From positions 124,001 through 188,000 of the forward strand of contig CAZUDV010000006.1 of NCBI GenBank assembly GCA_964619555.1: a stretch of DNA of 64,000 bases, read 5' to 3'. This document shows, piece by piece, positions 32,721 through 40,968 of the stretch. The notes beneath the pieces were generated by a model, which saw nothing but the letters and a program-made list of their open reading frames with translations, searched no databases and was not told where the DNA came from. Position 1 is the stretch's first letter; every line of letters starts with the position of its first letter. The position numbers and the translations under genes were made by a program. The DNA comes from JAGOPY01 sp964619555 (GTDB lineage: Bacteria; Bacteroidota; Bacteroidia; Bacteroidales; JAGOPY01).

Positions 32721-35570
32721 ATGGATAGATTTTCATATCTTCACGCTGCCGACCCAGGCGCCGTTGAAGAACTCTATAAAAAATTCCTTGAAGATCCCGA
32801 TTCTATCGACGTCAGCTGGAGACAATTCTTCGACGGATTTGAATTTGCCAGGAAGCATTATCCGGTCGGAAAAAAAAGAGAGGAGGCCGTTTATCCGTCT
32901 GAATTCAAAGTAATCAACCTGATCAACGGCTACCGTCAAAGAGGCCATCTTTTTACCAGGACCAATCCGGTTAGGACACGTCGGAAATATACACCAACCC
33001 TGGATATTGAAAATTTCGGCCTGTCGCAAACCGACCTGGATCAAACCTTTGAAGCAGGCCATGAAATAGGAATCGGCAAGGCCACCCTCCGCCAGATCCT
33101 GGATCACCTGCAGCAAACTTACTGCCAGTCTGTCGGTGCGGAATTCTTCTATGTCCGGAATCCGGAAATCCGCGCCTGGCTCCAGGATAAGATGGAAAGA
33201 ACCAGGAATACTTACCCGTTCACCCTGGACGACAGAAAATACATTTACAGGAACATCGCCAGGGCTGTCCTTTTTGAAAAATTCATCCATAAAAAATTTC
33301 CCGGTCAGAAGAGATTCTCCCTCGAGGGTGCCGAAGCGCTGATCCCTGCCCTGGATGCGATCATGGAAAAAAGCGCTCATCTTGGAACTGAGGAAATTGT
33401 CATTGGCATGCCACACAGGGGACGACTCAATGTTCTGGCAAATTTCCTGAAAAAAAGGTATGAAAAGATCTTCAGCGAATTCAGGGGCATGAAATATGAC
33501 GATGAAACCCTGATGGGAGACGTTAAGTACCATCTCGGACATACCACCGAACGAATTTCAACTTCAGGGAAAAGGATGAAAATGACCCTTTCACCCAATC
33601 CTTCTCACCTGGAGGCCGTCGGACCGGTGGTGGAAGGTATCGTCAGGGCAAGGGTAGACCTGGTTTACAAAGGGGATTTCAATAAGATCCTGCCCATTCT
33701 GATCCATGGCGATGCTTCGATTGCCGGGCAGGGAGTGGTTTATGAACTGGTCCAGATGTCGCAACTTCCCGGATACAAGACAGGCGGTACCGTTCACGTT
33801 GTTGTCAACAACCAGATCGGATTTACAACCAATTACCTGGATGCCCGTTCGAGCACTTATTGCACCGACGTGGCCAAAGTGGTTCAATCGCCTGTTTTCC
33901 ATGTGAATGGTGATGATGTCGAAGCCCTGGTGGCAACGGTCCAGCTGGCCATGGAATTTCGTGCCAAGTTCCAGCGGGATGTATTCATTGATATCCTTTG
34001 TTACAGGAAATGGGGGCATAATGAAGGTGATGAACCAAGGTTCACCCAGCCCATCCTGTATAAGATCATCGAAAAACATCCGGATCCACGGGAAATTTAC
34101 CGGCAATATTTGACGGAAAACAACCTGCTGGATATAAAATTCATGGATGAAACGGAACAGAAAATCCTGGATCTTTTTGAGAAAAGCCTGGAAACTTCAA
34201 AAAAGATTGAAAAGGCACAAATTACGTCATTTCTCGAAAATGTATGGAAAGATATAAGGAAGGCAGAACCTCAGGATTTCGATTTCTCGCCTGACACTTC
34301 CGTACCGCTCAAAATCCTCAGAGAGATCGGCAAAAAAATAGCCTTTGTGCCTGAAGGGGAAAATTTCTTCCGAAAGCTGGTGAAATTGCAGGAGTCCAGG
34401 ATGGAGATGGTGGAAAAAACCGGAGTCATCGACTGGGCGATGGGCGAATTACTGGCCTACGGCACATTACTGACAGAGGGCTGTCCAGTCCGTCTCAGCG
34501 GTCAGGATTCCGTTCGTGGCACTTTCTCCCATCGCCATGCTTCTTTAAAGATCGAAGACTCTGAAAAAGAATACTTTCCTTTAAACCATCTGAGTGAAAA
34601 CCAGGCAAAGTTCGAGGTCTACAACTCGCCGCTTTCGGAGTACGGGGTTCTTGGTTTTGACTATGGTTATTCGCTGGCATCGCCCAATACCCTCACCATC
34701 TGGGAAGCACAGTTCGGCGATTTTGCCAACGGCGCCCAGATCATCTTCGATCAGTTTTTAAGCAGTGCTGAAGACAAATGGAATGTTATGAATGACCTTG
34801 TGATCCTGCTTCCGCACGGTTATGAAGGGCAGGGTCCAGAGCATTCCAGCGCCCGGATCGAGCGTTATCTCATCCTCAGCGCTGAATACAACATGCAGGT
34901 TGCCAATGTGACCACACCAGCCAATTTCTTTCACCTGATCAGAAGGCAGAACCGCAGGGAATTCCGTAAACCGTTAATCGTTTTTACACCTAAAAGCCTT
35001 CTTCGGCATGCCAGGTGCGTTTCTCCCCTGGAGGACCTGGCCAGGGGCGGTTTTATGGAAGTGATCGACGACACCGCAGCCGATCCGAAGAAAATCCGTA
35101 AGCTTGTTTTCTGTAACGGAAAGATTTTCTATGATCTGCTGGAAGAAAAGGAAAAGCTGAATGCCGGCGATACGGCTCTCATCAGAATAGAACAACTCCA
35201 TCCGTTTCCCGCCAGGCAGGTGAGAAAGATCCTCGAGAAGTACAGCCACACGATCGATTGGATTTGGACACAGGAAGAGCCCGTCAACATGGGGGCCTGG
35301 AACTTCATTCACCACCAGATGAAAGAAGTCCCGCTCAGGCTGATTGCACGTCCGGCCAGCGGAAGTCCCGCCACAGGCTCAGTTGAATTCCATGAAATCC
35401 GTCAGCGCAAGATCATAGAAAAAACCTTTGGCAGTTGTGATTGCCCCAAGGTGGCGGAGGAATGCCGTATGATGTGCATCGGGAACCGTTGGAAAACATT
35501 CGAGCAGCAACTGGAAAAGAGCGGGCAGCCGATCACAACAAAAACGGTTTCCGCTGTCAAGAAATTATAA
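32721..35570 (+). CDS. sucA: 2-oxoglutarate dehydrogenase E1 component
   Basis: 949 residues. Thiamine diphosphate-dependent E1 that decarboxylates 2-oxoglutarate and passes the succinyl group to the lipoyl arm of E2. The N-terminal segment SYLHAADPGAVEELYKKF, typical of E1o, docks to E2. Further motifs are IGMPHRGRLNVLAN, HLEAVGPVVEG, HGDASIAGQGVVYE, HVVVNNQIGFTTN and LPHGYEGQGPEHSSAR. Length matches the family. The E2 gene follows 16 bases later. The E3 (dihydrolipoyl dehydrogenase) gene is not in this window. Confidence 0.96.
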   Translation: MDRFSYLHAADPGAVEELYKKFLEDPDSIDVSWRQFFDGFEFARKHYPVGKKREEAVYPSEFKVINLINGYRQRGHLFTRTNPVRTRRKYTPTLDIENFGLSQTDLDQTFEAGHEIGIGKATLRQILDHLQQTYCQSVGAEFFYVRNPEIRAWLQDKMERTRNTYPFTLDDRKYIYRNIARAVLFEKFIHKKFPGQKRFSLEGAEALIPALDAIMEKSAHLGTEEIVIGMPHRGRLNVLANFLKKRYEKIFSEFRGMKYDDETLMGDVKYHLGHTTERISTSGKRMKMTLSPNPSHLEAVGPVVEGIVRARVDLVYKGDFNKILPILIHGDASIAGQGVVYELVQMSQLPGYKTGGTVHVVVNNQIGFTTNYLDARSSTYCTDVAKVVQSPVFHVNGDDVEALVATVQLAMEFRAKFQRDVFIDILCYRKWGHNEGDEPRFTQPILYKIIEKHPDPREIYRQYLTENNLLDIKFMDETEQKILDLFEKSLETSKKIEKAQITSFLENVWKDIRKAEPQDFDFSPDTSVPLKILREIGKKIAFVPEGENFFRKLVKLQESRMEMVEKTGVIDWAMGELLAYGTLLTEGCPVRLSGQDSVRGTFSHRHASLKIEDSEKEYFPLNHLSENQAKFEVYNSPLSEYGVLGFDYGYSLASPNTLTIWEAQFGDFANGAQIIFDQFLSSAEDKWNVMNDLVILLPHGYEGQGPEHSSARIERYLILSAEYNMQVANVTTPANFFHLIRRQNRREFRKPLIVFTPKSLLRHARCVSPLEDLARGGFMEVIDDTAADPKKIRKLVFCNGKIFYDLLEEKEKLNAGDTALIRIEQLHPFPARQVRKILEKYSHTIDWIWTQEEPVNMGAWNFIHHQMKEVPLRLIARPASGSPATGSVEFHEIRQRKIIEKTFGSCDCPKVAEECRMMCIGNRWKTFEQQLEKSGQPITTKTVSAVKKL

Positions 35571-35586
35571 GCCAAAAAATTTTAAT

Positions 35587-36870
35587 ATGATCATAGAAGT
35601 AAAAGTCCCCAGCCCGGGCGAATCCATCAGCGAGGTCCAGTTAGCCGGCTGGCTTGTTGAAGATGGTTCTTATGTCGATAAAGACCAGGAGATCGCGGAG
35701 ATCGATTCCGACAAAGCTACTCTCACCATTAGTGCTGAGAAAGCAGGCAATGTGAAAATCCTCGTTCCGAAAGGGGAAACCATTGAGGTTGGTTCCGTGA
35801 TTGCCAGGATCGATACGGAAGGTAAAGGCCCACAGGTGAAGCCGTCCAGGGAGCCAAAGATCGAAGAACCGGCAGTCACGGCCAGGGAGACTGCCCTCAA
35901 AACCGGGACCCCGGTCGTTAAGGAAAAAGCAATCGGCGGCCCCGTGGCCATAAATGAAAAAATCCACTTCTCCCCTCTCGCCCGAAAACTTCTTGAATCC
36001 AATAAATTATCGGAAAATGAGTTCATAGACTTCCTGAAATCGTATCGTTTTTCAAGAAATGATGTTCAATTCTTCATCGAAGAAAGGGCAAAGATGAAAG
36101 AGGCTGCGGGCTTAAAACCGGAACTTGCCTGGGGTGGCAACCGGGATTCCGGGCGAAAAAAAATGACCACACTCAGGCTGAAACTATCGGAACGGCTTGT
36201 GGCCGTAAAGAATGAAACGGCCATGCTGACGACGTTCAACGAAGTTAACATGACCCCGATCATGAAGATCCGCGCAGAATACAAGGATACTTTCAAAGAG
36301 CGGTTCGGAATATCGCTGGGTTTCATGTCGTTCTTCACAAAAGCCGTAACCGAAGCCCTGCGGCACTTCCCCCAGGTAAATGCCCAGATCGACGGCGACG
36401 AAATGGTCTATTATAACTTCGCCGATATCGGTATAGCCGTAAGCACTCCCAAGGGACTGATGGTGCCCGTGATTCGGAATGCGGAAACCATGTCACTTGC
36501 CGAAATTGAAATGAAGATTAAGGAACTGGCGATTAAAGCGCGGGATGGAAAGATCACCCTGGATGAGATGAAAGGAGGCACATTCACCATTACAAACGGC
36601 GGGGTGTTCGGTTCAATGCTCTCCACCCCTATCCTCAATCCCCCACAGAGCGCTATCCTGGGCATGCATAATATTGTCGACCGGCCGATCGCGGTCAATG
36701 GCCAGGTTGAAATACACCCTGTCATGTACCTTGCCCTTTCCTATGACCACCGGATCATAGACGGGCGGGAATCGGTCAGTTTCCTGGTAAAGGTCAAGGA
36801 AATGCTGGAGAACCCGGTAAGGATGCTCTTTGCCGGAAGCAATCCTGTGGATAAATTATTAGGTCTTTGA
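35587..36870 (+). CDS. odhB: 2-oxoglutarate dehydrogenase E2 component
   Basis: 427 residues. Lipoyl domain 1-78 with the lipoylated Lys43 in EIDSDKATLTI; Pro/Ala/Glu-rich linker; a region at about 126-166 where the E3/E1-binding domain should be; and the catalytic acyltransferase domain (about 195-427) with the chloramphenicol acetyltransferase-like motif YDHRIIDGRE (His388, Asp392). The binding domain is divergent: it starts like the family (FSPLARKLLESNKL) but lacks the GTGxGGRxxKxDV core, having FIDFLKSYRFSRNDV instead. It forms an operon with sucA. A hairpin and octamer array follow the stop codon. Confidence 0.94.
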   Translation: MIIEVKVPSPGESISEVQLAGWLVEDGSYVDKDQEIAEIDSDKATLTISAEKAGNVKILVPKGETIEVGSVIARIDTEGKGPQVKPSREPKIEEPAVTARETALKTGTPVVKEKAIGGPVAINEKIHFSPLARKLLESNKLSENEFIDFLKSYRFSRNDVQFFIEERAKMKEAAGLKPELAWGGNRDSGRKKMTTLRLKLSERLVAVKNETAMLTTFNEVNMTPIMKIRAEYKDTFKERFGISLGFMSFFTKAVTEALRHFPQVNAQIDGDEMVYYNFADIGIAVSTPKGLMVPVIRNAETMSLAEIEMKIKELAIKARDGKITLDEMKGGTFTITNGGVFGSMLSTPILNPPQSAILGMHNIVDRPIAVNGQVEIHPVMYLALSYDHRIIDGRESVSFLVKVKEMLENPVRMLFAGSNPVDKLLGL

Positions 36871-36880
36871 CAACGCGAGC

Positions 36881-36936
36881 ATTGTTCGGTTGTTCAATTG
36901 TCAACAATCATTTGAACAATTGAACAATAGAACAAT
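36881..36936 (+). terminator. long imperfect hairpin after odhB
   Basis: 36881-36901 pairs with 36916-36936 over 21 positions with two mismatches, loop 14 bases. It begins ten bases after the odhB stop codon. There is no T tract, so termination is uncertain; mRNA 3'-end stabilisation is an alternative. Confidence 0.45.
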
Positions 36937-36966
36937 TGAACAGTTGAACAGTTGAACAGTTGAACA
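36913..36966 (+). repeat. 8-bp tandem repeat, 6.75 units
   Basis: Units of TGAACAAT or TGAACAGT run without gaps from 36913 to 36966 (two TGAACAAT, one AGAACAAT, three TGAACAGT, then TGAACA). Two inverted units stand at 36881-36896. The array ends eight bases before the nadB ATG. Confidence 0.9.
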
Positions 36967-36974
36967 TCTGAAAT

Positions 36975-38585
36975 ATGCGCAAAACAGTCGATTTCCTGGT
37001 TATCGGATCCGGTATTGCCGGATTAAGCTACGCTTTGAAAGTAGCGGATCACGGTAAAGTTTGCGTGGTCACCAAATCCAAAGCCGATGAGACAGCCACC
37101 AAATATGCCCAGGGAGGAATCGCAGCAGTCATGTATACTCCCGACACATACGAAAAGCACATCATGGATACCCTGAAAGCAGGGGACAATCTCAGCAATC
37201 CGGAGATAGTAAGAATTGCAATCACTGAGTCGACAGAAAGGGTAAAGGAACTGATCGAATGGGGCGTTGAATTCGACAAAAAAGCTTCAGGGAGGTATGA
37301 TCTTCACCGGGAAGGCGGACATTCCGAATTCCGGGTGCTGCATCATAAGGACCAGACCGGGGCTGAAATTGAAAGAGCCCTGCTGGATAAGGTGAAGAAC
37401 CATCCAAACATCGAGATGCTTGAAAACCACTTTACCGTTGATATCATAACGCAGCATCATCTTGGATTTGAGGTCAACCGACGGACTTCCAACATTACCT
37501 GTTACGGGGCCTATGTACTGAATCCTGAGACCCGGGAGATCCACACGGTTCTTTCGAAGCTGACCCTGTTGGCCACAGGAGGTGCCGGAATGGTGTACGG
37601 AAATACGACCAATCCCAGAATAGCAACCGGCGACGGCATCGCAATGGTATACCGTGCAAAAGGCACGGTAGAGAACATGGAATTCATTCAGTTTCATCCT
37701 ACAACGCTTTATCATCCCGGGGAAAATCCTTCCTTTCTGATAACGGAAGCACTCAGGGGATTCGGGGCCGTGCTGAAAACAAAGGACGGCAGGGAGTTCA
37801 TGCAGAAGTACGATCCCCGGGGATCGCTGGCCCCGCGCGATATTGTTGCACGGGCAATTGACAACGAGATGAAGATCTCCGGTGATGACCATGTTTGCCT
37901 GGATTGCCGCCATCTGGACCCGAATGAGCTCATCCATCACTTCCCGACGATCTATGCCAAATGCCTTTCAATCGGGATCAATATCACAAGGGATATGATC
38001 CCGGTAGTCCCCGGCGCCCATTATACTTGCGGAGGGATCAAAGTAGATGACTTTGCACGAAGCACGATCCTGAACCTTTATGCCACCGGTGAATGTGCCT
38101 CCACCGGATTGCACGGGGCCAACCGGCTCGCTTCCAATTCATTGCTGGAATCCGCGGTGTTTTCCCACCGCGCTGCGCTGGATTCGGCAGAGAAAGTCAG
38201 GGATATCAGCATTCATGAGGATGTTCCCGATTGGAACGCCGAAGGCATGATCCTGAATGAAGAAATGGTCCTGATCACCCAAAGCCTGAAGGAGGTGCAA
38301 TCCATCATGACCAGCTATGTGGGGATCGTGCGTTCCAATCTTCGTCTTACCCGGGCCATGAACCGGTTGGAAATCATCTTCCGGGAAACGGAAGAATTGT
38401 ATAAAAAATCGATTCTTTCCGTCGAATTGTGCGAACTCCGGAACATCATCAATGTGGGATATCTTATCATCAAACTGGCGCTGGCCCGTAAAGAAAGCAG
38501 GGGATTGCATTACTCGATCGACTATCCCCATCCGGTGGCAGCCGAAACCTCGCAGGCGAATGGCAATGTCCTTTCAGACTATTAA
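36975..38585 (+). CDS. nadB: L-aspartate oxidase
   Basis: 536 residues. FAD enzyme that oxidises L-aspartate to iminoaspartate, the first step of de novo NAD synthesis. The FAD motif LVIGSGIAGLSYAL is near the N-terminus, followed by KYAQGGIAAV, HREGGHSEFRVLHHKDQTG, EFIQFHPTTLYHP and HYTCGGIKVD. The last shows the active-site His-Tyr-Thr region. Fumarate can replace oxygen as acceptor in this family, useful for an anaerobe. The upstream region is the octamer array, with no clear promoter, so read-through from odhB is possible. nadA and nadC are not adjacent. Confidence 0.95.
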   Translation: MRKTVDFLVIGSGIAGLSYALKVADHGKVCVVTKSKADETATKYAQGGIAAVMYTPDTYEKHIMDTLKAGDNLSNPEIVRIAITESTERVKELIEWGVEFDKKASGRYDLHREGGHSEFRVLHHKDQTGAEIERALLDKVKNHPNIEMLENHFTVDIITQHHLGFEVNRRTSNITCYGAYVLNPETREIHTVLSKLTLLATGGAGMVYGNTTNPRIATGDGIAMVYRAKGTVENMEFIQFHPTTLYHPGENPSFLITEALRGFGAVLKTKDGREFMQKYDPRGSLAPRDIVARAIDNEMKISGDDHVCLDCRHLDPNELIHHFPTIYAKCLSIGINITRDMIPVVPGAHYTCGGIKVDDFARSTILNLYATGECASTGLHGANRLASNSLLESAVFSHRAALDSAEKVRDISIHEDVPDWNAEGMILNEEMVLITQSLKEVQSIMTSYVGIVRSNLRLTRAMNRLEIIFRETEELYKKSILSVELCELRNIINVGYLIIKLALARKESRGLHYSIDYPHPVAAETSQANGNVLSDY

Positions 38586-38597
38586 AAATACAAAAGT

Positions 38598-39113
38598 ATG
38601 GCACTGGTCAGAGCAGTAAAAGGGATTGTTCCAAATATCGGCCACAGGTGTTTTCTGGCTGAAAATGCAACCATTGTGGGCGATGTGGTAATTGGAAATG
38701 ATTGCAGTGTCTGGTTCCATGCGGTAATCCGGGGAGATGTCCACTATATCCGAATTGGCAACAATGTTAATATCCAGGATGGGGTGATCGTGCATTGCAC
38801 TTACCGCAGGGCGCCTGTCAACATCGGCAATAATGTTTCTATCGCCCACAATGCCATTATACATGGTTGTACCATCCACGATAATGTCCTGGTCGGTATG
38901 GGAGCAATCCTGATGGACCATGTGGTGGTGCATAGCAATTCGATAATCGCCGCCGGAGCCCTGGTCACAAAGGAAACCGTGATTGAACCCGACAGCGTTT
39001 ATGCCGGAATGCCGGCTAAAAAGATCAAATCGATTGACAGGGGGCTCTCAGAAGGGGAGATCATGCGAATTGCCAGTGCTTACAATATGTATGCAGGATG
39101 GCACGGTCTCTGA
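38598..39113 (+). CDS. gamma-class carbonic anhydrase family protein
   Basis: 171 residues forming a left-handed beta-helix of hexapeptide repeats. Putative zinc ligands are His66 (VIVHC), His84 (SIAHN) and His89 (AIIHGC), and the conserved WFHAVIRGDVHYIRIG and NIQDG are present. These proteins form trimers; some hydrate CO2, others have unknown activity. The acidic loop of the archaeal enzyme Cam is missing, as in most bacterial members. It lies 12 bases after nadB, probably in the same transcript. Confidence 0.9.
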   Translation: MALVRAVKGIVPNIGHRCFLAENATIVGDVVIGNDCSVWFHAVIRGDVHYIRIGNNVNIQDGVIVHCTYRRAPVNIGNNVSIAHNAIIHGCTIHDNVLVGMGAILMDHVVVHSNSIIAAGALVTKETVIEPDSVYAGMPAKKIKSIDRGLSEGEIMRIASAYNMYAGWHGL

Positions 39114-39135
39114 GTTTTGAGTTCTGTGTGTTTTC

Positions 39136-39522
39136 TCAAAGTTCAGCAATTACTTTCCTGAGCAGCTCAGTAACCTGCAATGCTACATCGCCCAGTTCCT
39201 GGTTCTCGATCGCTTTCATCGATTCCACGGGATTGACCGCAGCTACCTCCGTCATTCCATTGCCCAGGTCCTGTACAATGACGTTGCAGGGCAGCATGGT
39301 CCCGATCTTATTCTCAGCCTGCAGGGCCTTATATGCCATGGGCGGGTTACAGGCGCCAAGGATGGTATATTTCTGAAAATCGACCCCTATTTTTTCTTTC
39401 AGTTTCTCATGGATCTGGATTTCCGTAAGGACTCCAAAGCCATATTTTTTCAATGCTTCCGTAGTTCGGGAGATGGCTTCATCAAACGATGTCTCGAGAG
39501 TTTTGCTGAAATAATAGCTCAT
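39136..39522 (-). CDS. DUF302 domain protein
   Basis: 128 residues covering one DUF302 domain: SYYFSKTLETSFDEAI, GFGVLTEIQIHEKL, and the conserved ILGACNPPMAYKAL. No signal peptide. The family forms small dimers of unknown function; the cysteine of ACNPP is well conserved in it. It converges with the carbonic anhydrase gene and stands alone on the minus strand, separated from the ompH operon by a terminator. Confidence 0.88.
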   Translation of the reverse strand: MSYYFSKTLETSFDEAISRTTEALKKYGFGVLTEIQIHEKLKEKIGVDFQKYTILGACNPPMAYKALQAENKIGTMLPCNVIVQDLGNGMTEVAAVNPVESMKAIENQELGDVALQVTELLRKVIAEL

Positions 39523-39538
39523 GGCATAAATTTTAAAT

Positions 39539-39574
39539 CAAAAAAAAAACCGCTTCAGGTCTGCCGGAAGCGGT
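39539..39574 (-). terminator. rho-independent terminator of the bamA-ompH cluster
   Basis: On the minus strand ACCGCTTC pairs with GAAGCGGT (plus-strand arms 39549-39556 and 39567-39574), followed by a T tract read from the A run at 39540-39549. It lies 21 bases after the last ompH stop. Confidence 0.9.
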
Positions 39575-39595
39575 CCTGAAACGGGCTGTATATCT

Positions 39596-40111
39596 TTACT
39601 TCAAACCCAGTTTGGCTTTCACCAGGGGGAGAATGTTATCGCCTTTTTCGTAGAAAAGGAAGGCACCGGTACCCACATCAAAAATATACGTATAGCCATT
39701 TTCCCTGGCCACAGCTTCAATGGCATTTTTGGCTTTATCCAGCAACGGTTGCAACAGGTCGACCTGCTTTTTTTGCAAATCGGCATCTGCCTGTTCCTGG
39801 AAAGTCTGAATGCGGGTCTCCAGGTCGGCCAGTTCTTTTTCCTTGGTCTGACGGATGATATCCGACATCGTATTGCGATTGGTCTGGTAGTCCTGGACCT
39901 TGGTCTGATACTCACCATACATGGTCTGCAACTGGGTTTCGAGGGATTTGCTGTAGGTCTGCAGGGCATTCTGGATGGAATCTTTGCCAGGCATCATTTC
40001 CAGCAATTCATTGGAATCGATATAACCCAGTTTGGCATTGGTCTGGCTGTATCCAAAACCCATCACCACGAAGAAAGCTATGATAAAGAAGGATCTGAGC
40101 AAGTGTTTCAT
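39596..40111 (-). CDS. OmpH/Skp family periplasmic chaperone (second)
   Basis: 171 residues. Signal peptide about 1-23 (ending GYSQ), the start AKLGYIDSNELLEMMP typical of the family, a long coiled-coil hairpin (about 45-125) that forms the tentacles of the trimeric chaperone, and the C-terminal beta strand around YTYIFDVGTGAFLF. It holds unfolded outer-membrane proteins in the periplasm for the BAM complex. It is the second of two paralogues downstream of bamA. A -7 box at 40141-40148 suggests it also has its own promoter. Confidence 0.92.
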   Translation of the reverse strand: MKHLLRSFFIIAFFVVMGFGYSQTNAKLGYIDSNELLEMMPGKDSIQNALQTYSKSLETQLQTMYGEYQTKVQDYQTNRNTMSDIIRQTKEKELADLETRIQTFQEQADADLQKKQVDLLQPLLDKAKNAIEAVARENGYTYIFDVGTGAFLFYEKGDNILPLVKAKLGLK

Positions 40112-40140
40112 TTTGTTGTTGATTAATAATTTTAAGGCCG

Positions 40141-40148
40141 CAAAGATA
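40141..40148 (-). promoter_or_regulatory. candidate -7 box TATCTTTG (minus strand)
   Basis: Minus-strand TATCTTTG 29 bases before the second ompH gene, in the 57-base gap between the two ompH genes. Confidence 0.45.
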
Positions 40149-40168
40149 GAATTTTTTACGAGAAAATC

Positions 40169-40894
40169 TTATTTCTTTTTTTCACCGGGGGGAGGAGGCA
40201 CGGGCCTGTCACCGGCACCGGTGTTCTGCTGCTGGGTCTGCGTTCCCTGGGTACCTGTGCCGGTTCCGGTGCGGGATTGCGGCATACCCTGGGGCGGCAT
40301 GGTCTGACCCGAAGAACCGGTCCCCTGATCTTTGCTCAGTTGTACGGTCTGCCTGGTGCGGTTCTCCCTTCTCACGGTCTGCATGACCGTGCCGATTTCG
40401 TCGAGTATATCGTCACTCAGGTCGTATTTGGAATCAGCGAAAAGCAACGATGCGCCACCTGCCTTATCGAAAATAAAAGCATAATTCCGGGTAACAGCCA
40501 TATCCTGGATGGCGTTGAATATTTTTTCCTGTATCGGCTGGACCAGTTCAATCCTTTTCTTATACAGATCCCCGTCCTTGCCAAACCTTTTCTTCTGCAG
40601 ATCCTTGGCTTCTTTCTCCTTCTGGATGATCTCATTTTCACGCTGTTTCTTAAGGTCTTCAGGAAGCAGAATAGATTCAGCCTGGTAGTCACGGTACAGT
40701 TTGTCAATTTCCTGGAACTTGGTTTCAATTTCCTTTTGCCACTCGGCCGACAGGTCATTTAAAAGCGCCTGTGCATCCGTATATTCCGGGATATTGTTCA
40801 AAATATAATCCGTATCCACAAAAGCGTACTTCTGGCCATATCCGGTCACAAATGACAGGAGGAAAAGGGCCCCGATAATCATGATTTTTTTCAT
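40169..40894 (-). CDS. OmpH/Skp family periplasmic chaperone (first), with low-complexity tail
   Basis: 241 residues. Signal peptide about 1-20, KYAFVDTDYILNNIPEY, a Lys/Glu-rich coiled-coil (about 45-120) and NYAFIFDKAGGASLLF matching the Skp core. Unlike its neighbour, it carries a C-terminal tail (about 185-241) rich in Gln, Thr, Gly and Pro, ending PPPPGEKKK. The tail is probably disordered; its role is unknown. It follows bamA by 74 bases. Confidence 0.92.
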   Translation of the reverse strand: MKKIMIIGALFLLSFVTGYGQKYAFVDTDYILNNIPEYTDAQALLNDLSAEWQKEIETKFQEIDKLYRDYQAESILLPEDLKKQRENEIIQKEKEAKDLQKKRFGKDGDLYKKRIELVQPIQEKIFNAIQDMAVTRNYAFIFDKAGGASLLFADSKYDLSDDILDEIGTVMQTVRRENRTRQTVQLSKDQGTGSSGQTMPPQGMPQSRTGTGTGTQGTQTQQQNTGAGDRPVPPPPGEKKK

Positions 40895-40968
40895 GGTTGT
40901 TATAATTTAATTATGATTGATGACTGGACTTAGCACAAAAAACCTGCCATAATTTCAATCCTGTCATT

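Noticed and set aside
36913..36966. CRISPR array
   Set aside because: The units are only 8 bases, directly tandem with no spacers, and no cas genes are near. It is a microsatellite.
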